In this document: in pieces, positions 35,046 through 39,829 of the stretch
How the letters are laid out: each line of letters opens with the position of its first letter
Position numbering within the stretch: the first letter of the stretch is position 1
Source of the DNA: Bacteroidota bacterium
GTDB lineage: Bacteria; Bacteroidota; Bacteroidia; Chitinophagales; Saprospiraceae
Direction: 5' to 3'
Assembly (NCBI GenBank): GCA_963169455.1
Contig: CAUJDW010000083.1
Span: 1 to 39,829 of the forward strand
Length of the DNA: 39,829 bases
Position numbers and translations under genes: made by a program
The notes under the pieces: model-generated
What the model was told of the DNA's origin: nothing
The model's database searches: none
What the model saw: only the letters and a program-made list of their open reading frames with translations

Positions 35046-36548
35046 ATGGGATTAAAATCATTTCTGATAAGGCCCTTTGCCCACAAAATCGCCCGCGACA
35101 TCGAACGCATGGCTGCCAATGCGGTTGCCGCACAGGAGCGGGTTTTCCAAACGCTGATCGAAAAAGGGAGGCTGACGGCCTTCGGCAGAGATCACGGCTT
35201 CGGCGGGATCAATTCCTATGAAGCATTCAAAAACGAAGTACCCATCCGCGATTATGAGGGGTTGAAGCATTACATCGAGCGCATCAAGCAGGGCCAGGCC
35301 GATGTGCTCTGGCCCGGGCGGCCGAAGTATTTCGCCAAGACCTCGGGCACCACCTCCGGCGTCAAGTACATCCCCCTGACCAGAGACAGCATGCCCAACC
35401 ACTTCGAAACGGCGCGCAACGCCCTGTTCAACTACTACGCCCGCACCGGCAAAGGCCATTTCCTCGACGGCAAGATGATATTCCTCTCCGGCAGCCCCGT
35501 GCTCGACGAGGTGGGCGGCATCCCCACCGGGCGCCTCTCCGGTATTGTCAACCACGAGGTGCCGGCCTGGCTGCGCACCAACCAGTTGCCAAGCTATGCC
35601 ACCAACTGCATCGAAGACTGGGAGGAAAAACTGGACCGGATCGTCGATGAAACCCTCCGGGCCGACATGCGCCTCATCAGCGGCATCCCGCCCTGGGTGC
35701 AGATGTACTACGAGCGGCTGCTCGGCCGCAGCGGGAAGAAAACCGTGCGCGAGCTATTCCCCAACTATTCCGTCTTCGTTTACGGCGGCGTCAACTTCGA
35801 GCCCTACCGCGACAAACTGGAGGAACTCGTGGGCCAGCGCATCGACAGCGTGGAAACCTACCCCGCCTCCGAAGGCTTCATCGCCTTCCAGGACAGCCAG
35901 GAAGAGAAGGGGCTGCTGCTGAACGCCGATTCCGGCATCTTCTTCGAGTTCGTTCCCGTCGAAGAGATCCATCAGGACAACCCCACCCGCCTGTCGCTGA
36001 AAGAGGTGGAAACCGGGGCCAACTACGCCCTCATCATCAACAACAACGCCGGCCTGTGGGGCTACAACATCGGCGACACCGTTTCCTTCGTGTCGAAGGA
36101 TCCCTACCGCCTGCTGGTCACCGGGCGGGTCAAGCACTACATCTCGGCCTTTGGCGAGCACGTCATCGGCAAGGAGGTGGAAGAGGCCATGCTGGCGGCG
36201 GCCAAGCGCCACAACATCCGGATTGTGGAATTCACCGTGGCGCCGCAGGTGAACCCGCCCGAAGGCGGGCTGCCCTACCATGAGTGGTTCGTCGAGTTTG
36301 ACGAAGCCCCCCGCGAGCCGGAAACCTTTGCCGCCGAGCTGGACCGGGAGATGGTCAAACAGAACATCTACTACGAAGACCTCATCACGGGCAACATCCT
36401 GCGCCCCCTGGTACTGCGCTCCATGCAGGCGGGCGCATTCCGGGAGTACATGAAAGCCCAGGGCAAACTCGGCGGCCAGAACAAGGTGCCCCGGCTGAGC
36501 AATGACCGGAAGATCGCGGAGGCGCTGGAGGCCTGGGTTATAAAGTAA
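35046..36548 (+). CDS. GH3-family acyl-adenylate-forming ligase
   Basis: The product has 500 residues from the ATG at 35046; the open frame upstream only translates the 9-bp array. It belongs to the GH3 (auxin-responsive promoter) branch of adenylate-forming enzymes, which in plants join acids such as jasmonate or indoleacetate to amino acids. The ATP-binding P-loop KTSGTTSGVKYIPLT covers about residues 98-112. Later conserved parts are NYSVFVYGGVNFEPYRDKLEEL, ETYPASEGFIAFQD, LWGYNIGDTVSFVSKDPYRLLVTGR and KHYISAFGEHVIGKEVEEAM. The length fits bacterial GH3 proteins. The bacterial substrate is unknown; this family is widespread in Bacteroidota. It is cytoplasmic and probably a single gene under a promoter at 35018. 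Confidence 0.93.
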   Translation: MGLKSFLIRPFAHKIARDIERMAANAVAAQERVFQTLIEKGRLTAFGRDHGFGGINSYEAFKNEVPIRDYEGLKHYIERIKQGQADVLWPGRPKYFAKTSGTTSGVKYIPLTRDSMPNHFETARNALFNYYARTGKGHFLDGKMIFLSGSPVLDEVGGIPTGRLSGIVNHEVPAWLRTNQLPSYATNCIEDWEEKLDRIVDETLRADMRLISGIPPWVQMYYERLLGRSGKKTVRELFPNYSVFVYGGVNFEPYRDKLEELVGQRIDSVETYPASEGFIAFQDSQEEKGLLLNADSGIFFEFVPVEEIHQDNPTRLSLKEVETGANYALIINNNAGLWGYNIGDTVSFVSKDPYRLLVTGRVKHYISAFGEHVIGKEVEEAMLAAAKRHNIRIVEFTVAPQVNPPEGGLPYHEWFVEFDEAPREPETFAAELDREMVKQNIYYEDLITGNILRPLVLRSMQAGAFREYMKAQGKLGGQNKVPRLSNDRKIAEALEAWVIK

Positions 36549-36559
36549 CCACCCTCCCG

Positions 36560-36591
36560 TTTGCCCAAATCCTCCCGAATCCCTATTTTCG
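36560..36591 (+). promoter_or_regulatory. Candidate promoter for the bTHX gene
   Basis: TTTG at 36560-36563, a 20-bp spacer, then TATTTTCG at 36584-36591 (one mismatch to TAnnTTTG). The start codon is 38 bp further down. Confidence 0.5.
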
Positions 36592-36629
36592 CATCGCTAA
36601 AACAGATTCTTTCATTTCAACTATCAACC

Positions 36630-36749
36630 ATGGGAAAAGGAGATAAAAGGTCCAAAAGAGGGAAGATCTGGCGCGGCTCTAACGGCAACAGCCGCCCCAA
36701 CCCGAAGCAGATGAACAAGAAAAAAGCCGAAAAGAAGAAGAATAGTTAA
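36630..36749 (+). CDS. thx: 30S ribosomal protein bTHX
   Basis: The 39-residue protein reads MGKGDKRSKRGKIWRGSNGN and then a Lys-rich tail. The start MGKGD-(K/R)R-x-(K/R)-(K/R)GKIWRG is the signature of ribosomal protein THX, the small basic peptide that fits into the head of the 30S subunit in Thermus and is found in Bacteroidota. I chose the ATG at 36630, since the in-frame codons upstream belong to the promoter region. It is a single gene with its own candidate promoter and hairpin terminator (36755-36790). Confidence 0.93.
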   Translation: MGKGDKRSKRGKIWRGSNGNSRPNPKQMNKKKAEKKKNS

Positions 36750-36754
36750 ACTTC

Positions 36755-36790
36755 AAAAGCGCCTTCGGAGGAACCTTCCGGGGCGCTTTT
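36755..36790 (+). terminator. Hairpin terminator after bTHX
   Basis: AAAAGCGCC at 36755-36763 pairs with GGCGCTTTT at 36782-36790; the part between folds further through TTCGGAGG and CCTTCCGG. It lies 5 bp after the stop and ends in Ts. Confidence 0.85.
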
Positions 36791-36853
36791 GCGTTCATGC
36801 CCGCTCCTTTTCGCCCGCCTGCATACAATTCGCCAAAAACAGCATAGTAAAAC

Positions 36854-36886
36854 TTTGAACAGGCAATAATATTTTCCTTACTTTAG
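36854..36886 (+). promoter_or_regulatory. Candidate promoter for glgA-glgC
   Basis: TTTG at 36854-36857, a 21-bp spacer, then TACTTTAG at 36879-36886 (one mismatch to TAnnTTTG). The glgA start codon is at 36918. Confidence 0.5.
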
Positions 36887-36917
36887 GCAAGACGAAAAAC
36901 GGATCAACCACTAGCTG

Positions 36918-38351
36918 ATGAAGGCCCTACACATCAGTGCGGAATGTTATCCTGCCGCCAAAGCAGGGGGGCTGGGCGACGTTGTCGGCGCCCTGCCGAA
37001 ATACCTCTCCAAAGCCGGCATGCCGGCCGGGGCGGCCATCCCCAAATACCGGCTGAACTGGATACAGGAGCACGGCTTCCACACCATATATAAAGGAGCA
37101 GTAAGGCTGCACAACTACTACGTGCCCTTCACCATCCAGCAGGAAAGCAGCAATGCGCTGGGGTTCCCTCTCTTTGTTGTGGACATCCCCGGCAAGTTCG
37201 ACCGCCCGGGCATCTACGCAGCTCCCGGCGGTTACGGCTACGAAGACGAGGTGGAGCGCTACCTCTGCTTCCAGCAGGCCGTCCTGCAGTGGATCGTCAA
37301 CAGCCCCGGCAGGCCACAGTTGCTGCACTGCCACGACCACCACACGGGCCTCATCCCCTTTATGGTAAAACACTGCCCGGATTATCAGGCGCTGCGCCAA
37401 ATCCCAACGGTATTCACCATCCACAACGGCCTGTACCAGGGGGCTTTCAGCTGGAGCAAACTCTACCTGATGCCCTTCTTCGAGGCCGGCGCCCGCGGGC
37501 TGCTCGACTGGAACGACGCCATCAACCCCATGGCCACCGCCATCAAGTGCGCCTGGCGGGTATCGACGGTTTCCCCCGGCTACCTCAGGGAACTCCAGCA
37601 GCAGTCCAACGGGCTGGAAATGTTGCTGCAGCACGAACAGCACAAATGCCAGGGCATCCTCAACGGCATAGACACCCAGGTGTGGGACCCGGCGGGCGAC
37701 CCCTTCCTCAGCGCCCGCCTCAACGGCAAACTGGAGGCCTTCAAACAGGCGAACAAACAGGTGCTGGCCCGCCACTTCAGGCTCGATGCCCAGCTTCCCT
37801 GGATCACCTTCATCGGAAGGCTGGTAAACGAGAAAGGCGCCGCCCTGTTGCCGGGCCTCATCAGCCGCGCCCTGCAAAACGGGCTGCAGGCCTGCTTCGC
37901 CGTCCTCGGCGCCGGCGACCCGGGCATCGAGGACGCCCTGCGCCAACTGGGCTACCATTTTCCGGGCCGCTTCGACGCGGCCCTGGAGTACAACGAGGGC
38001 CTTGCCCATCAGCTCTACGCCGGTTCGGATTTCATCTTCATGCCCTCCCGCATCGAACCCTGCGGGCTCAACCAGATGTACGCCATGCGTTACGGAGCAG
38101 TTCCCATCGTGCGCGCAGTGGGCGGGCTGGCCGACACCGTGCCCGACATCGGCGAGCCGAACGATGCGGGGCGGGGCATCCGCTTCACCCACTTCACCCT
38201 CGACGACGCCTACCTGGCCCTCTACCGCGCGGTGCAGCTCTACAACAACCCCCGCGTGCTGGCCGGGCTACGCCGGCGCATCGCCGGGCTGAATTTCTCC
38301 TGGGAAAAAGCGGCCGCACAATACATGGAAATTTATAATCAGATGATATAA
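36918..38351 (+). CDS. glgA: Glycogen synthase (ADP-glucose type, GT5)
   Basis: The 477-residue enzyme adds glucose from ADP-glucose to the non-reducing ends of alpha-1,4-glucan. The N-terminal substrate-binding motif AAKAGGLGDVVGALPKYL begins at about residue 13 with Lys15. CHDHHTGLIPFM and FTIHNGLYQGAF lie in the N-terminal half; the C-terminal half has TFIGRLVNEKG and the catalytic-loop motif IEPCGLNQMYAMRYGAVPIVR with the conserved Glu near residue 378. The length is normal for GlgA. It is followed 12 bp later by glgC, which makes its substrate, so the pair is an operon. The exported GH13 enzyme elsewhere in the window may feed glucose into the same pathway. Confidence 0.95.
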   Translation: MKALHISAECYPAAKAGGLGDVVGALPKYLSKAGMPAGAAIPKYRLNWIQEHGFHTIYKGAVRLHNYYVPFTIQQESSNALGFPLFVVDIPGKFDRPGIYAAPGGYGYEDEVERYLCFQQAVLQWIVNSPGRPQLLHCHDHHTGLIPFMVKHCPDYQALRQIPTVFTIHNGLYQGAFSWSKLYLMPFFEAGARGLLDWNDAINPMATAIKCAWRVSTVSPGYLRELQQQSNGLEMLLQHEQHKCQGILNGIDTQVWDPAGDPFLSARLNGKLEAFKQANKQVLARHFRLDAQLPWITFIGRLVNEKGAALLPGLISRALQNGLQACFAVLGAGDPGIEDALRQLGYHFPGRFDAALEYNEGLAHQLYAGSDFIFMPSRIEPCGLNQMYAMRYGAVPIVRAVGGLADTVPDIGEPNDAGRGIRFTHFTLDDAYLALYRAVQLYNNPRVLAGLRRRIAGLNFSWEKAAAQYMEIYNQMI

Positions 38352-38363
38352 AATACCGATCCT

Positions 38364-39638
38364 ATGATAAAAATGATCTGCCTGATCCTCGGCGGGGGCG
38401 CCGGCTCGCGTTTGTACCCGCTGACCGCTCACCGCTCCAAGCCGGCCGTGCCCATCGGCGGCAAGTACCGGCTTATCGACATCCCCATATCCAACTGCCT
38501 GAACTCGGGGGTGCGCCGCATGTTCGTCGCAACCCAGTACAACTCGGCATCGCTAAACGCGCATATCAAAAATACCTACAACTTCGACATGTTCAGCCAC
38601 GGCTTCGTCGATATCCTCGCGGCCGAACAGACGCCTTCCAGCGACCAGTGGTTCCAGGGCACGGCCGATGCCGTGCGGCAGTCCATGCACCACCTGGCCA
38701 ACCACGACTTCGACTTCCTCCTCATCCTGTCGGGCGACCAGCTCTACCAGATGAACTTCGAGGCGATGGCTGCCGAACATGTGCAAAAGGATGCCGCCCT
38801 GACCATCGCCACCATCCCCGTCACCGGCCGCGACGCCACCGGTTTCGGCATCATGAAGGTCAATGAGGGAGGGCTGATCGAAAGTTTTGTAGAAAAACCA
38901 TCCCTCGAACAACTGGACGAATGGCAGTCGCCCGTATCGGAAAAAATGCGCAACGAAGGCAAGGTTTACCTCGCTTCCATGGGCATCTACATTTTCAGGC
39001 GGAATATCATCGAGCAACTGCTTGCAGAAAACCCAACGTCCACCGATTTCGGAAATGAAATCATCCCCTACGCCATCAGCAAGGGTTTTAAGGTCGGCAG
39101 CTTCTCCTTTGACGGATACTGGACCGATATCGGAACCATCCGTTCCTTTTTCGACGCCAACATCGCGCTGACCGATGACATGCCCAGGTTCAATCTGTTC
39201 GACAACAAGCGGGTCACTTATACCCGCCCCCGCCTGCTGGCTCCGTCCAAGATTTCCGGCACCTGGTTCAACCAGGCCATCATCGCGGAAGGCTGCCTGA
39301 TCAACGCCAAAAAGATCGAACGCTCGGTCATCGGCATCCGCTCCCGCATCGGCGAGGGGACGGAAATTTCCAACGCCATCATCATGGGTAACGACTCCTA
39401 CGAAACCCTGGACGAAATAAAATCCTCCGGCCGCCAGCCCATGGGGATCGGCGCTCACTGCAACATCCGCAACGCCATTGTCGATAAGGATTGCCGCATT
39501 GGCGACAACGTCTCCATCCACGGCAGCATCGCCCTTCAGGATACAGATGCAGAAACCTATGCGATCAGAGATGGCATTGTCGTGGTGAAAAAGGGGGTGT
39601 ATATCCCCCCCGGAACAAGGATCGGGCTGGGCGCCTGA
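38364..39638 (+). CDS. glgC: Glucose-1-phosphate adenylyltransferase
   Basis: The 424-residue enzyme makes ADP-glucose from ATP and glucose-1-phosphate, the committed step of glycogen synthesis. The nucleotide-binding motif LGGGAGSRLYPLT is at 9-21, with SKPAVPIGGKYRLIDIPISNC after it. WFQGTADAVRQ, LILSGDQLYQM, IESFVEKPSLEQL and GYWTDIGTIRSFFDANIAL are all present. The C-terminal quarter shows left-handed beta-helix hexapeptide repeats (IAEGCLINAKKIERSVIGIRSRIGEG). The normal regulation in this family is allosteric by glycolytic intermediates. It is the second gene of glgA-glgC; after its stop the sequence turns into repeats. Confidence 0.96.
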   Translation: MIKMICLILGGGAGSRLYPLTAHRSKPAVPIGGKYRLIDIPISNCLNSGVRRMFVATQYNSASLNAHIKNTYNFDMFSHGFVDILAAEQTPSSDQWFQGTADAVRQSMHHLANHDFDFLLILSGDQLYQMNFEAMAAEHVQKDAALTIATIPVTGRDATGFGIMKVNEGGLIESFVEKPSLEQLDEWQSPVSEKMRNEGKVYLASMGIYIFRRNIIEQLLAENPTSTDFGNEIIPYAISKGFKVGSFSFDGYWTDIGTIRSFFDANIALTDDMPRFNLFDNKRVTYTRPRLLAPSKISGTWFNQAIIAEGCLINAKKIERSVIGIRSRIGEGTEISNAIIMGNDSYETLDEIKSSGRQPMGIGAHCNIRNAIVDKDCRIGDNVSIHGSIALQDTDAETYAIRDGIVVVKKGVYIPPGTRIGLGA

Positions 39639-39696
39639 AACGGGAATACTGCAAACTGTAAAACCGCAGACATTAGTCATCCCGAATTATGGAAAT

Positions 39697-39816
39697 GACC
39701 TCGGAGAGGTCAACCGTTTGTAGATGAATAATTTAAAGCGTGAGACGACCTCGGAGAGGTCGAACCTTAAATGCTTCATTGCCGGAATCTTGCCCTTGTG
39801 CGGCCTCTCCGAGGTC
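39697..39816. repeat. Three copies of a GACCTCGGAGAGGTC palindrome
   Basis: GACCTCGGAGAGGTC occurs at 39697-39711 and 39747-39761, and GCCTCTCCGAGGTC, an inverted variant, at 39803-39816. Each is a short hairpin (GACCTC / GAGGTC, loop GGA). They lie 3' of glgC and may act in transcript ending; the last copy is near the window edge. I see no gene between 39639 and 39829. Confidence 0.8.
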
Positions 39817-39829
39817 GAAAAACATAAAT

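Overview
The window looks like a chromosomal segment of a fairly GC-rich Bacteroidota bacterium, most likely of the Saprospiria (Lewinella/Phaeodactylibacter-like) group. The reasons are several proteins ending in type IX secretion (T9SS) type A sorting domains, candidate promoters of the Bacteroidota TTG/TAnnTTTG type, weak or absent Shine-Dalgarno sites, a Bacteroidota-style three-gene succinate dehydrogenase, and a SusA-like GH13 enzyme. The genus is an inference from protein character only.

Layout. 1-8.1 kb: a divergent signalling or conflict-type locus. An exported 14-repeat WD40 protein, whose C-terminal linker matches caspase-family proteins, runs off the left edge on the minus strand. 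Facing away from it is a CHAT protease-like/STAND NTPase/transmembrane/WD40 protein, translationally coupled to an exported TPR protein. The 515-bp gap between them is packed with palindromes and a 9-bp repeat array. 8.1-11.2 kb: a membrane-anchored AraC-type regulator and a seven-repeat FG-GAP/UnbV surface protein. 11.4-15.0 kb: sdhC-sdhA-sdhB, with an unusual multi-arm palindrome between sdhA and sdhB. 15.5-21.0 kb: a PepSY-like exported protein, OsmC, a GH13 amylase, a Uma2-type nuclease-fold protein and a sulfatase.

21.1-33.8 kb: a duplicated divergent cassette. Each copy has a helical protein of about 470 residues with an N-terminal [10 protein letters not shown]-type motif on the minus strand, and a 952-residue T9SS-exported protein on the plus strand. 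The divergent promoter regions also share an alignable 45-bp block. Between the two copies lie an orphan T9SS-sorting-domain-like small protein, an outer-membrane beta-barrel gene whose signal peptide has been split in frame by a 162-bp palindromic MITE-like element with a TAA duplication, another T9SS cargo protein and a RibD/DHFR-like reductase. 33.9-39.8 kb: a LolA-like carrier protein, a 28-unit 9-bp array, a GH3-family ligase, ribosomal protein bTHX, and the glycogen genes glgA-glgC.

The strongest leads are the in-frame MITE in a signal peptide, the duplicated divergent pair, and the exported caspase-like/CHAT-STAND/TPR locus. Intergenic DNA is rich in dispersed palindromes of at least two sequence families and in three short tandem arrays whose units draw on small discrete sets of variants. 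No tRNA, rRNA, CRISPR array or intact insertion sequence was recognised.
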